Shown here: piece by piece, positions 52,120-62,200 of the stretch | How positions within the stretch are numbered: the first letter of the stretch is position 1 | How the letters are laid out: each line of letters begins with the position of its first letter | NCBI GenBank assembly: GCA_965658725.1 | Contig: CBFHUI010000002.1 | Span: forward strand, 10,952 to 74,951 | Reading direction: 5' to 3' | DNA from: UBA7985 sp965658725 | GTDB taxonomy: Bacteria; Pseudomonadota; Alphaproteobacteria; UBA7985 | Length of the DNA: 64,000 nucleotides | Notes under the pieces: model-generated | The model's database searches: none | What the model was told of the DNA's origin: nothing | The model's input: only the letters and a program-made list of their open reading frames with translations | Translations under genes and position numbers: made by a program

Positions 52120-52668
52120 TTAGGCCTCCTTACCAATCACAATCATTTCGTCAGAAGCGAAGAAGTACTTCGGCACAGGCAAGTTCGCAGGCGAGGGGCC
52201 TTTCCGGATCCGGCCGGAGGTATCGAACTGCGAGTTGTGACACGGACAGAAGAACCCGCCGAACTCGCCCCGCTTTTCACCCGCAGCCGTGCCCTGTGGA
52301 GGGCAGCCCAGGTGTGGGCACTGCAAGCGCAGCACCAGCCACTCAGGACGCTGAACGCGCTCGGCGTCGGTTTCCTGATGGCGCAGGTTTTCACTGTCGC
52401 CCGCAACCGCAGCTTCAATCTCAGCAGCAGTCCGGCGGCGAACGGAGTATTTCTTCCGGCCCGCCGTTGCGACGATGCCTGAGCCTTCCGCGATGCCTTC
52501 AAGCGACACTTCGATCACACCGCCACCCGCGACATCGCGGGTTGGGGTCATGGTGCGTACCAGAGCCACACCGCCAGAGGCGACACCGATGCCAGCCATG
52601 GCCATGGTTGACAGCACGATGAAGTTTCGGCGATCCGGGTTTGCGACGTCGGTCGGCGTTCCAGCCAT
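52120..52668 (-). CDS. petA: Ubiquinol-cytochrome c reductase Rieske iron-sulfur subunit
   Basis: A 182-residue protein with an N-terminal Tat-like signal/anchor (DRRNFIVLSTMAMAG) and the two cluster-binding boxes CPHLGC and CPCHNSQFD (Cys141, Cys143 and His144 in the second), then GRIRKGPSPANLPVP. In many alphaproteobacteria the boxes read CTHLGC and CPCHGSxYD; here the second has Asn for Gly and Phe148 for the Tyr that tunes the cluster potential. The ATG at 52668 has an AGAAGGA ahead of it. First gene of the bc1 operon. Confidence 0.95.
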   Translation of the reverse strand: MAGTPTDVANPDRRNFIVLSTMAMAGIGVASGGVALVRTMTPTRDVAGGGVIEVSLEGIAEGSGIVATAGRKKYSVRRRTAAEIEAAVAGDSENLRHQETDAERVQRPEWLVLRLQCPHLGCPPQGTAAGEKRGEFGGFFCPCHNSQFDTSGRIRKGPSPANLPVPKYFFASDEMIVIGKEA

Positions 52669-52895
52669 TGGCGAAGTCCTTCTACATTCATACTGAGCAG
52701 CACAGACCGAGACGGCGCAGGCTGCTTCGAGGCGGGGCAAAAACCGAGCGGTCTTTTGCCCCATTAATCCAGTTGTGAGACGGCTATACCCAAGCCCCTG
52801 TTTAGGGTCTAGCCCCGCTATTCGATAAGCTGTTATTCGAAGTTACTCACTAATCCACTGACACCCCCTTGCCTCACCCCGGAGGTGGACCGCTT

Positions 52896-53405
52896 TTGTC
52901 CTTGATTCAGCCCTCTATCGCCTTGTTTGAACCGGATATTCCGCAAAACGCTGGGTCGATCATGCGCCTATGTGCCTGCCTTGATCTACCCATGCATATC
53001 ATTGAACCCTGCGGCTTTTTGCTCGACGATCGCCGTCTGCGCCGCGCTGGTATGGATTATCTCGCCGGTGTCCGTCTCGACCGGCACGCAGATTGGACCG
53101 CGTTTGTAGAATCGACGACGGGTCAAGGCCGCTTGGTGCTTGCTTCCGCGCATGCTGAAACGCTGCTCCCCGACTTCCGCTTTGAACCCGGTGACATCAT
53201 CGTCATGGGCCGAGAAAGCGCTGGCGCGCCGGACTATGTTCATGAGGCGTGTCAGCGTCGCGTGCGCCTGCCTCTGGTTCCGGGGCAAAGATCCATAAAT
53301 GTTTCTCAGGCAGCGAGCATTTTTGCCTTCGAGGCGTGCCGCCAGCTGCAATGGTTCACCCACTTGGGAGACGACGACCGTGTCGAACACCGCGAACAAC
53401 AGTGA
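52896..53405 (+). CDS. trmL: tRNA (cytidine/uridine-2'-O)-methyltransferase TrmL
   Basis: A 169-residue SPOUT methyltransferase that modifies wobble position 34 of tRNA-Leu. It has IALFEPDIPQNAGSIMRLCA, HIIEPCGFLLDDRRLRRAGMDY, the knot region IIVMGRESAGAPDYVHE and LPLVPGQRSINVSQAASIFAFEACRQ, the SAM-binding tail of the fold. The start is a TTG at 52896, ten bases after GGAGG. Its end overlaps hemF by 26 bases. Confidence 0.93.
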   Translation: MSLIQPSIALFEPDIPQNAGSIMRLCACLDLPMHIIEPCGFLLDDRRLRRAGMDYLAGVRLDRHADWTAFVESTTGQGRLVLASAHAETLLPDFRFEPGDIIVMGRESAGAPDYVHEACQRRVRLPLVPGQRSINVSQAASIFAFEACRQLQWFTHLGDDDRVEHREQQ

Positions 53406-54303
53406 AGACCTGCCCTGGTGGCGTGGCGCATCGGCCTTGCCCGATGCCAACGCGCTGAGCGCCCGGAAAACCCGCGCCGAAGACTGGTTCCGTAGCCTCC
53501 GCGACCGGATTTGCGCTGACTTCGAAGCGCTGGAGCATTCCTGCGACCTCGACCACCCGCAAACCGCTGGCATTGCACCCGGTCAGTTCCAGCGCACGGC
53601 GTGGGACCGGCCCCAGGGCGGGGGCGGTGTCATGTCGATCATGAAGGGCCGCGTTTTCGAGAAAGTCGGCGTAAACATCTCCGTTGTCTCCGGTACCTTT
53701 AGCCCCGAATTCGCCAAGAACATCCCTGGCGCAGCGGAAGACCCGACGTTTTATGCTGCTGGGATCTCACTGGTCGCGCACATGCACTCGCCGCTCGTTC
53801 CAGCCGTGCACATGAACACGCGGATGATCCTAACCACGAAGGGCTGGTTCGGCGGTGGAGCCGACCTGACGCCGATGCGCCCCCGCGCGAGCGATACAGC
53901 GCACTTTCACAGCACGTTGCAAAACGCCTGTGACGCGCATCACGCCGATTACTATCCGGCCTTTAAGGAGTGGTGTGACCGCTATTTCTTCTTGCCGCAC
54001 CGCACTGAGCCGCGCGGCGTCGGCGGGATCTTTTATGATTATCTCGATACTGGCGATTGGGAGGCCGACTTCGCTGTGACCCGAGATGTCGGCGAAGCCT
54101 TCCGCACGGCCTACGTGCCGCTGGTCGAGCAGCACTATCAGACGCCATGGACCGATGAAGATCGGCAACACCAGTTGTTCCGACGTGGCCGCTACGTCGA
54201 GTTCAACCTGCTCCACGATCGGGGCACTTTGTTTGGGCTCAAGACGGGCGGCAATGTTGATGCCATTCTGATGTCACTGCCCCCCGCCGTTGGCTGGGAC
54301 TGA
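53380..54303 (+). CDS. hemF: Oxygen-dependent coproporphyrinogen-III oxidase
   Basis: A 307-residue enzyme that makes protoporphyrinogen-IX from coproporphyrinogen-III using O2. Marks: QGGGGVMSIMKGRVFEKVGVN split over conserved turns, VHMNTRMI, WFGGGADLTP, HRTEPRGVGGIFYDYL and YVEFNLLHDRGTLFGL. A GTG at 53380, nine bases after GGGAG, is chosen as start; the frame is open back to 53299. Together with trmL it is one transcript ended by the terminator at 54308-54343. Confidence 0.96.
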   Translation: MSNTANNSEDLPWWRGASALPDANALSARKTRAEDWFRSLRDRICADFEALEHSCDLDHPQTAGIAPGQFQRTAWDRPQGGGGVMSIMKGRVFEKVGVNISVVSGTFSPEFAKNIPGAAEDPTFYAAGISLVAHMHSPLVPAVHMNTRMILTTKGWFGGGADLTPMRPRASDTAHFHSTLQNACDAHHADYYPAFKEWCDRYFFLPHRTEPRGVGGIFYDYLDTGDWEADFAVTRDVGEAFRTAYVPLVEQHYQTPWTDEDRQHQLFRRGRYVEFNLLHDRGTLFGLKTGGNVDAILMSLPPAVGWD

Positions 54304-54307
54304 TCAC

Positions 54308-54343
54308 AAAAAAAGGCGACCCCGATCCGAGGTCGCCTTTTTT
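54308..54343. terminator. Bidirectional terminator between hemF and a LysR gene
   Basis: GGCGACC (54315-54321) pairs with GGTCGCC (54331-54337), framed by an A run before and TTTTTT after. It lies five bases after hemF and about 30 before the end of the convergent LysR gene, so it serves both. Confidence 0.88.
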
Positions 54344-54373
54344 CTTTGATGCTCGAGCGCAGGAGCGCGTCGC

Positions 54374-55261
54374 TTAGAACTGCGAGGCACGAACCTTTTC
54401 CAACAGGAAATCGCGGAAGACGTTGACGCGCTGGGTCGAGCGCAGTTCTTCCGGGTAAACGAAGAACGCCTGAAACGACGGGCCTTCGATCTCTGGCAGG
54501 ACGCGAATGAGCTTGTCCCGGCCTTCAACCATGTAATCCGGGATCGCCGCGATGCCGGCGCCGGCTTCAACAACGTTGCGGATCGCGAAGATGTTGTTCA
54601 GCGACATGGCGGGACGACGCTTGCCGGTCTCACGGCCAGCCGTTTCCAGCCAGTTCAAGTCTGGAACCGGTGGGCGCGTGTCTGTGCCGAAGATGATGAT
54701 CCGGTGCTGGTCGAGATCGGTCAGCGAGGACGGCGTACCGTACTCATCCAGATACTCCGGTGATGCGTAGATGTGGCTGTGTGCCTCAAACAGCGGACGC
54801 TGGATCAGGTCTGGCTGATGCGGCGGGTACAGACGGATCGCGATGTCAGCCTGACGCATGGACAGGTCGAGTTCCTTGTCCTCCAGAATCAGGTGCAGCT
54901 CGATTTCCGGGTACTTGGCCATGAACTCAGCCATGAGGGGGGCCAGCCAAGTGCTGCCGAGCGCGACAGTCGCTGTGACGCGCAGGTCACCAGACGGCGA
55001 GTCCTTAGAGTCGCGCAGACGCGCCTCGACCAGCGACAGTTTGCCAAACACCTCGTGCGCTGTGTTGTACAGCAGCTCACCCTGCTCCGTGAGGATCAGG
55101 CCGCGGGCGTGGCGATGAAAGAGAGTGGTGGAGAGGCTTTCCTCGAGCGCAGAAATCTGCCGGCTGACGGCGGATTGGCTGAGGTTGAGGTCTTCACCAG
55201 CGTGCGTGAAGCTCCCGGCTTCTGCGACTGCGTGGAAAACGCGGAGTTTGTCCCAATCCAT
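54374..55261 (-). CDS. LysR-family transcriptional regulator
   Basis: A 295-residue regulator. The N-terminal HTH reads FHAVAEAGSFTHAGEDLNLSQSAVSRQISALEE and is followed by a typical substrate-binding domain (DLRVTATVALGSTWLAPL, DIAIRLYPPHQPDLIQRP, VVEAGAGIAAIPDYMV). The ATG at 55261 is eight bases after GAAGGA; the frame runs to 55333. Convergent with hemF. The target is unknown; in many alphaproteobacteria such regulators control a neighbour on the other strand, but here none lies divergent. Confidence 0.93.
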   Translation of the reverse strand: MDWDKLRVFHAVAEAGSFTHAGEDLNLSQSAVSRQISALEESLSTTLFHRHARGLILTEQGELLYNTAHEVFGKLSLVEARLRDSKDSPSGDLRVTATVALGSTWLAPLMAEFMAKYPEIELHLILEDKELDLSMRQADIAIRLYPPHQPDLIQRPLFEAHSHIYASPEYLDEYGTPSSLTDLDQHRIIIFGTDTRPPVPDLNWLETAGRETGKRRPAMSLNNIFAIRNVVEAGAGIAAIPDYMVEGRDKLIRVLPEIEGPSFQAFFVYPEELRSTQRVNVFRDFLLEKVRASQF

Positions 55262-55594
55262 GGGCAATCCTTCAAAACTCAATACAATTGGATAGATTAA
55301 AGCGTTAGCTCTGCCTTTTTTGCATGGCTTCATGCCCTGAAGTCAAACGTAAAACACCTTTTTGCGGGCCAAGTGTCATGTTTTTGTCAAGAAAGAACCG
55401 GTCGCTGCATCGCGAATCAAAGAATCGGGCCTGTTTTTCCCGAATATTGCAAAAGTGCTTTGCGCTGAGGCACTTATACTAAGGCGCTAATATGCTGGGT
55501 TTTTGGATGGTTTTCTTTGCTCATCCAAAAGAACAGGGTCAGAAGGCGTGCTCCTAACCCTGCTATAATTCTCAGTCGTGGTCGAAAAGACGGC
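55262..55594. other. Intergenic region with inverted repeats upstream of the LysR gene
   Basis: AT-rich spacer of 333 bases. It has a perfect 9-base inverted repeat, TTTTGGATG (55501-55509) with CATCCAAAA (55522-55530), and next to it the terminator-like hairpin listed separately. TTTTTGC and ATGAAGCC near 55310-55340 are probably the LysR promoter area. No gene seen. Confidence 0.5.
55526..55562 (-). terminator. Probable terminator of the XRE regulator gene
   Basis: On the minus strand CAGGGT (55562-55557) pairs with ACCCTG (55539-55534), with an inner AGGAG/CTTCT helix, and a TTCTTTT tract follows. It lies about 33 bases after the stop of the XRE gene. The stem has unpaired bases, so confidence is moderate. 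Confidence 0.55.
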
Positions 55595-56068
55595 TTAGAG
55601 GCTCAGAGCTTCCAGCGCACCTTCAGTATCATCGATTTCATTACCCGACAGGGCTTTCACCAAAGCGTAGACCCGGCGGCGGACGATGGGGTGGTTGATC
55701 TTGTAGTAAGACCGAACCAGCTCGAGCGTTTCGCGCTTGGCAAAGGGGTCTTGGCCGTCGGGTGTGTCGTGGTTGTGCTCGTTCTCGTCCGGGCGCTTAC
55801 CGCCGATCACTTCGTCAGTCATACCCTCATAAAAATATGAGACGGGGACGTCCAGGATGCGTCCGAGTTCATAGAGACGGCTCGCGGAGATCCGGTTGGT
55901 CCCGCGTTCGTATTTTTGGACCTGCTGGAAGGAAAGGTTCAGTTCATCACCAAGCGCTTCTTGCGACATGCCCAGCAAGGTGCGGCGAAGGCGCAGTCTC
56001 TCCCCAACATAAGCGTCAATGGCATGAGGGGATCGGGCAGAGACGCCCTTACGTGCTGCTTCGTTCAT
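55595..56068 (-). CDS. XRE-family helix-turn-helix regulator
   Basis: A 157-residue protein with an N-terminal Cro/CI-type HTH (about residues 18-80; RLRLRRTLLGMSQEALGDELNLSFQQVQKYERGTN, shown here only in parts: MSQEALGDELNL and QQVQKYERG) then an acidic linker and a C-terminal helix pair (LELVRSYYKINHPIVRRRVYALVKAL). This two-part plan is common in alphaproteobacteria. No effector or target is evident. It has an ~440-base AT-rich spacer upstream. Confidence 0.88.
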   Translation of the reverse strand: MNEAARKGVSARSPHAIDAYVGERLRLRRTLLGMSQEALGDELNLSFQQVQKYERGTNRISASRLYELGRILDVPVSYFYEGMTDEVIGGKRPDENEHNHDTPDGQDPFAKRETLELVRSYYKINHPIVRRRVYALVKALSGNEIDDTEGALEALSL

Positions 56069-56508
56069 CTTTGAGTTCCATATTTACTGATGCGCGTGCA
56101 CCTATCGGGTTAATCCCCTTGACCCGAAACGTGTTTGCGCCGAAAGACTTAACCTCTGCGTGCATCAGGCTTTAAAGCGTTCGCGCAAGTATTAGTCGTG
56201 CGACGTGTTAACCTTTGCACCCATGGGCCGCAACTACATAGTTATATAAATTTGGATTGTGCGGTAAAAATTTTTTACTAAACACGCTCTATTTGAGGCT
56301 AAATTCTCTCTTTGGTGGGTTTATTGCGTTAAATTGACTGTTGAAGGAATATTTGTTCAATATTTTTTAGAACAAAGAAGCAACTTTTTATGTTGACCAA
56401 AGGCCGAATCGTTCAATACCTCTGGTGAGAACAAAGCGTGGACAAAATTCTGAAGCCACAGCTTGAATGTGAACCAGATCTAAAGCGAGACGAGAGAGCG
56501 GCCAGCGA
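56069..56508. other. Long AT-rich spacer between the XRE gene and imuA
   Basis: 440 bases without a gene, markedly AT-rich near 56225-56400. It holds two copies of a spaced motif, GTTCAATA...GAACAAAG: one at 56355-56377 (spacer 7) and one at 56411-56436 (spacer 10). The first sits inside a 7-base inverted repeat TTTGTTC (56352-56358)/GAACAAA (56370-56376). They lie 70 to 155 bases before the imuA ATG and resemble repressor operators. Confidence 0.55.
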
Positions 56509-57552
56509 ATGCCCAAATTGCCCCCTGACTCCGGACTGGAGCGACCGACACAGACCCTGCAATCCCTGCGGGAGATGATTGCCCAAGTCGAACGCCGCCC
56601 GCCGCCTCGTCTGTCCCGCCCGGTTGCTGAGCAAGTGGCGACCGTGGGGGAGGAGCACCTGTCCTTTGACGTCGCCGATGTCGATGCGGCGTTGCAGGGT
56701 GGGCTGGAGTACGACGTCTTGCAGGAGGTTCTGCCCGCACGCACGGAGTGGGACGACGGCCTGACGACGGCGTTCAGCGCCAGCTTGCTTGCCCGCCGGC
56801 AACAGCAGGACCAGCACCGCGACCCTGGCCGCAATCAAACGTCCCCGCTGTTTTGGATCGCCCAGCACGATACCACTGGTGCCGGGCTTTCGGCGCAAGG
56901 GTTGGTGAGCATGGGACTGGACCCGCAAGCCCTGTGGCTGGTGACTGTTCGCAGTGATGCAGAAGCGCTCTGGGCCTTTGAGGAGATCCTCGACCATCCC
57001 GATGCGGTTGGGGTGGTGTGTGAGGTCTGTCATCTGGAATTGGCGCAGTCGCACCGCATCAACCTCAAAGCTGCGGACACGGCGCGGGAGGATCGTGGCC
57101 GCTTGCTGATTGCGCTGCGTCGGCACAAGGGCGCGCGCCGCCCGCAGGCCAACCCCACTGCCGCCGCTACCCGCTGGCGGCTGGCGTCCATACCGCCGCA
57201 TCTGCTGGCCCCCAATGGGGACGGCAAAGGCCGCACCGCCCCCACGCGTGAGTTGCGCCGCCCGGCACGCGATGCTGCTGCGCTGAGTCTTGGTCCGCAG
57301 GATGTCGGAGCGGCCGTGCATCCTTCGCTGCAGGAGGCTGCGGCAGACTTCATCCCACAAACCCCCTCACCCCGCAGCGCCGCTACCCCGCCTGCGGTTC
57401 ACCATCCGCTGCGGCAGGTGCGCTGGCGCGCGGAAATGTTCCGTCAACGCGGGGGTGCCCCGGCGTCCTGGCTTCTGGAGTGGTCCTATGAAACGCATCG
57501 TTTCCGTCGTTTGTCCGAGCTTTGCACTGTGGGCACAGCCGCACCCAGTTGA
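56509..57552 (+). CDS. imuA: ImuA (SulA/RecA-like) subunit of the mutasome
   Basis: A 347-residue RecA-fold protein without catalytic Walker residues, the first member of the imuA-imuB-dnaE2 damage-inducible cassette. It has SLREMIAQVERR, LHEVLP-like YDVLQEVLPAR and LWLVTVRSDAEALWAFEEIL, then a Pro/Ala/Arg-rich C-terminal part. Homology is recognised mainly from the cassette. The ATG at 56509 has a weak ribosome binding site. imuB starts 65 bases before its end. Confidence 0.88.
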   Translation: MPKLPPDSGLERPTQTLQSLREMIAQVERRPPPRLSRPVAEQVATVGEEHLSFDVADVDAALQGGLEYDVLQEVLPARTEWDDGLTTAFSASLLARRQQQDQHRDPGRNQTSPLFWIAQHDTTGAGLSAQGLVSMGLDPQALWLVTVRSDAEALWAFEEILDHPDAVGVVCEVCHLELAQSHRINLKAADTAREDRGRLLIALRRHKGARRPQANPTAAATRWRLASIPPHLLAPNGDGKGRTAPTRELRRPARDAAALSLGPQDVGAAVHPSLQEAAADFIPQTPSPRSAATPPAVHHPLRQVRWRAEMFRQRGGAPASWLLEWSYETHRFRRLSELCTVGTAAPS

Positions 57553-59245
57553 GCCGCAAGGTGCGGCGGCATCGGGCCAACCATGGGTTCTGACCGTTGA
57601 GCGCCGCAACCTCGTGGTCGTGCACGACGCCAACCCCGCTGCCCGCGCTGGTGGGGCGGTTCCGGGGCAGGCGCTGACCGATGCACGTGCACTGGTTCCC
57701 GGCCTGCGCTCCATGACTCTCGATCCTGCACGCGTGGACCACGCCTGGCATCGGCTGGCGCACTGGTTGACCCGCTACACCCCACTGGTTGCCCTGGACC
57801 CAGCCAGCCCGCCGGTGGATCTGGGCGGTGCCGGGGGGTTCCTGCTCGACGTCTCAGGCTGCGCGCACTTGTTTGGAGGGGAAGAGGGGTTGATGACCGA
57901 TCTGGCTGACCGCTTGCACCGCTGGGGCCTGCCAATCCGCGCAGCAATGGCAGACACACGGCTCGCCGCTTGGGGGCTGGCCCGGTACAGCGAGGCGCCG
58001 CTGACGTGCGTGCCTGTGGGGGAAACCCTACCTGCCTTGCGTGCGCTGCCAGTGACGGCGCTGAACCTGCCAGGCCGAACGATTGAAGCGCTTGACCGTC
58101 TCGGCTTGCGGCAGATCGGTGACGTGCTGCGGCTGGATCGGCAGGCGCTGGGTCAGCGGTTCTCTGACAAAGTCTCTGCGCTGCAGGCGGCGCAGGATCG
58201 GGTGACGCCTGAACGCCTGCTCGAAGCCCTGGATCGCGCACTGGGCAAGCGCCCTGACGCGATCAACCCCTTGCTCCCTGCTGCATCTTACGCCGCGCGC
58301 AAGCTGTTTCATGAGCCGATCGGTACGGCGGCAAGCATAGAACAGACGTTGGTGGACCTTATGGCCGTGGTCCTGCCCATGGTTAAACGTGCAGGGCAGG
58401 GGGTGCGGCAGGCGACTGTTTCGCTCTACCGCGTCGATGGTCGTCGCCGGGACTTTCGGCTGCGCTGCCACCGTCCAACGCTGGATCCGGGATTGCTGCA
58501 ACGACTGTTCAGTGAGCAGACCGAGACCCTCGACGTCGGCTTTGGGTTGGACGCCGTGGGCCTGTCGGTGCAGCGGGCCGAGACCATGGCTGAGAGCCAG
58601 GACAGTCTCCTCACCCACAGCGCTCCAGACCGCCATCACCCGGTTCTGGACCGCCTGACCAACCGGCTCGGACCCCGCGCCGTCGCTCAACCCGGCCTGC
58701 GCGCACGCCACGACCCGCGTGAGGCGGAAGCGCGGCACTGCGTGGAGCTTGCCAGCGGGCTCGGCGATGGGGGGCAGTCGGTCATCGAGCTCACACAGCA
58801 GCGCAGCGCCGCCGCACTGGATCAGGATTTGGGCGACCCGGAACTGGCGCGGGAAGCGGGTCTGAACCGCCCCGCTCAGCCGCGCCCGGTCGTGCTGCTG
58901 CCCGACCCCCAGCCGATCACCATCGAAGACCCGCACCCCTTCGCCAGCGGCTTACGCCCGCCCCGCCTGTTCCAGTGGCGGCGCCAGCGCCACCGCCTTG
59001 TGCGCTGGAGCGGGCCGGAGCGCCTGACCCCTGCGTGGTGGGACCGGCCCAATGGACATCTGGGCCACTTCAGCGATGACGCACGGTCCACTCCACTGAC
59101 GAAGGACTACTTCCACGTTGAGGACGAGGAGGGGCGGCAGTTCTGGCTCGCGCGGAGCAGCAGCGGCCCTACAGCGCCCTTTGGTGACCGTACAGGGCAG
59201 GCGGCCGGGCGGACAGAATGGACGGTCGAGGGGCTGTTCGCATGA
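57488..59245 (+). CDS. imuB: ImuB (DinB-like Y-family polymerase remnant)
   Basis: A 585-residue Y-family-like protein that lacks the acidic active-site triad and serves as the hub linking DnaE2 to the sliding clamp. It starts MKRIVSVVCPSFALW; the finger/palm region carries ARALVPGLRSM and FLLDVSGCAHLFGGEEGL, then a helix-hairpin-helix (RTIEALDRLGLRQIGDVLRLD) and a C-terminal domain with PRPVVLLPDPQPI and WWDRPN. Length is normal. Overlaps imuA by 65 bases and DnaE2 by four (ATGA). Confidence 0.93.
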   Translation: MKRIVSVVCPSFALWAQPHPVEPQGAAASGQPWVLTVERRNLVVVHDANPAARAGGAVPGQALTDARALVPGLRSMTLDPARVDHAWHRLAHWLTRYTPLVALDPASPPVDLGGAGGFLLDVSGCAHLFGGEEGLMTDLADRLHRWGLPIRAAMADTRLAAWGLARYSEAPLTCVPVGETLPALRALPVTALNLPGRTIEALDRLGLRQIGDVLRLDRQALGQRFSDKVSALQAAQDRVTPERLLEALDRALGKRPDAINPLLPAASYAARKLFHEPIGTAASIEQTLVDLMAVVLPMVKRAGQGVRQATVSLYRVDGRRRDFRLRCHRPTLDPGLLQRLFSEQTETLDVGFGLDAVGLSVQRAETMAESQDSLLTHSAPDRHHPVLDRLTNRLGPRAVAQPGLRARHDPREAEARHCVELASGLGDGGQSVIELTQQRSAAALDQDLGDPELAREAGLNRPAQPRPVVLLPDPQPITIEDPHPFASGLRPPRLFQWRRQRHRLVRWSGPERLTPAWWDRPNGHLGHFSDDARSTPLTKDYFHVEDEEGRQFWLARSSSGPTAPFGDRTGQAAGRTEWTVEGLFA

Positions 59246-62200
59246 GCCTGCCGGATGCTCCTTCTCAAGCGGCACCCGCCGCTCTTCCTACCTCGCCGCC
59301 GCTGGGGCCGGTTCAGGACGATGACATTGTACTCCTGCCCAGCCGCCGAATTGCCTATGTCGAACTGCAGGTGAGCTCGAATTTCTCCTTTCTCCGCGGG
59401 GCCAGTCACCCCGACGAACTCGCGCTCGCAGCCGGGGCGCTGGGGGTGCGGGGCTTTGCTGTCACCGATCGCAACACTATGGCCGGCGTGGTGCGGGCGC
59501 ACATGGCTTGCAAGGATGCCGGACTGCCTTTCATCGTCGGCTGTCGACTCGACCTGATCCGGGATGCCCGCCCGGAGGTTGAGGGCAAGCGTCGCCTCAC
59601 CCGCGTCTCCCGGACTCAGGCCCGCAAGCCTTCAGGCACGCAGCGGGATGCGACTGAGGCCCTGGTCGAGCCGCGCGACGCCCGCCCCGATGGCAGCTTC
59701 CTCGCCTATCCCACCGACCGCGCAGCTTATGGCCGTCTGTGCCGGCTGCTGACCCTCGGCCGCCGACGCGCGCCCAAGGGTGAGTGCTTCATCGATCTTG
59801 AAGACCTGCGCGCGCATGCGGACGGGGTGATCCTCATCACCCTGCCGCCGCCGGTGCCGGATCAGAGCTTCATGCTGCGGCTGCTTGACCTGGCGCGGCA
59901 GTGGCAGGGGCGGCTGTACCTTGGCGCGCATCACCACCTCAGCGGCGACGACGCCCCCCGCCTGAGCCAGCTCGCCCGCATCGCTGCGCAGACGGCCGTG
60001 CCGATGGTCGCGCTCAACGACGTTCACTTCCACGCTCGCAGCCGCAAGCCGTTGCAGGACGTGCTGACCTGCATCCGCCATGGCTGTACCATCGACACGG
60101 CAGGGACGCGCCTGTTCCCCAACGCCGAGCGCTGCCTGAAGACACCGCAGGAGATGGCGCTGCTGTTTGCCGACTACCCCGACGCGCTGGCTCGCACAGA
60201 AGAGATCGCGGCGCGCTGCCAGTTTTCGCTTGATGAACTGCGCTACGAATACCCCGATGAGCTGACCCAGAACGGTCGGAGCACCGCCGAAGAACTCCGC
60301 CACCTTGCCTATGAAGGCGCGCGCAGGCGCTATGGCGCGACTGTGCCCGAGCGTGTGGTGAAGAGCATCGAGCACGAACTGGCGCTGATCGGTGAGCTGC
60401 AGTACGAGCCCTACTTCCTGACCGTTTACGACATCGTCCGTTTTGCCCGGTCGCGCGGGATCCTGTGTCAGGGGCGGGGTTCCGCGGCAAACTCGACCGT
60501 TTGCTTTTGCCTGGGCATCACAGCGGTCGATCCGGCGCGTGTCGATTTGCTGTTCGAACGCTTCATCTCCGCCGCCCGCGACGAGCCCCCTGACATCGAC
60601 GTGGACTTCGAGCACGAGCGGCGCGAAGAGGTGATCCAGTACATCTATACCAAGTACGGTCGGGACCATGCTGGTCTGGCGGCAACGGTCATCAGTTACC
60701 GCACCCGCGGCGCTGTGCGAGACGTGGGTAAGGCGCTTGGACTGTCCGAAGACGCCATCGCGGCGATCAGCTCGAACATCTCCGGCTGGAATGAAAGCCG
60801 CAGCTCGGTCAAATCAGACGACGACACCGACACAACCTCAGTCAGCGCCGCCCCCGACAAGCGCGTACTGGCGCAGGAGCGGCTGGTCGAAATGGGGTTG
60901 GATGTGTCTTCGCCCCGCTTGGCCATGGCGCTCGATCTGGTGCAGCAGATTCGTGGTTTCCCGCGTCATCTTTCTCAGCACGTCGGCGGCTTCGTGCTAA
61001 CGCGCGGCCCGCTGTCCGAGTACGTCCCGATCGCAAACGCCGCTATGCAGGATCGCACGGTCATCGAGTGGGACAAGGATGACTTGGAAGCGCTGGGACT
61101 GATGAAGGTGGATGTGCTCGCGCTGGGGATGCTCTCGTGCATGCGCCGCTGTTTCGAGCTGCTCGAACATCATTACGGTACAGTGCATTCGCTGGCGAGC
61201 ATCCCGTCTGAAGACCCAGCGGTCTACGAGATGCTGTCGCGGGGGGATTCACTGGGCGTGTTTCAGGTCGAGAGTCGCGCTCAGATGAACATGCTGCCCC
61301 GGCTCAAGCCCGCGACCTTCTACGATCTGGTGGTGCAGGTCGCCATTGTCCGCCCCGGTCCCATCCAGGGCGATATGGTTCACCCCTACCTGCGCCGCCG
61401 AAATGGCGAGGAGCCGGTTGAGTTTCCTTCAGGCGAGCTGGAAGCTGTACTCGGCAAGACCCTCGGCGTGCCCTTGTTTCAGGAGCAGGCGATGAAAATC
61501 GCTATCGTCGCCGCCGGCTTCACGCCGACAGAGGCCGACCAGCTGCGCCGCGCCATGGCAACTTTCAAGAAACACGGCATGCTGCACCAGTTCGGCGATA
61601 AGCTTCGCGACGGCATGGCCGAGCGCGGCTATGACCCGGAGTTCGCTGACCGCTGCTTCAAACAGATTGAAGGCTTCGGCAGCTACGGCTTTCCCGAGAG
61701 CCACGCTGCATCCTTTGCGCTGCTGGTCTACACCAGTTCGTGGATGAAGAAGCATCACCCGGAGGTCTTCGCCTGCGCCCTGTTGAATTCCCAACCCATG
61801 GGTTTCTACGCGCCCGCGCAGATCATCCGCGACGCGCGCGAACACGGGGTTGAGGTGCTGCCCCCGGACGTCAACGCCTCGGACTGGGACAACACGCTGG
61901 CCTTTCCCACCGGAAGGCCCGTGGGGCTGCCGTCCTCGCGCTGGCCCGACGCCCACCCCCGACCCTACGCCATCCGGCTTGGTCTACGGCAGATCAAAGG
62001 GCTGACCGAGGAGGAGGCCGCCAAGATCGTCACCGCGCGGAACAACGGGTATCCTGACATGCTCAGCCTGTGGCGACGCTCGGGTGCGTCGGTCGCGGCG
62101 CTGGAAACGCTGGCGCGAGGGGATGGCTACGGCTCGCTGGGGTTGGCGCGGCGAGAGGCTTTCTGGGCGATCAAAGCCCTGCCTGACGACCCCCTGCCGC

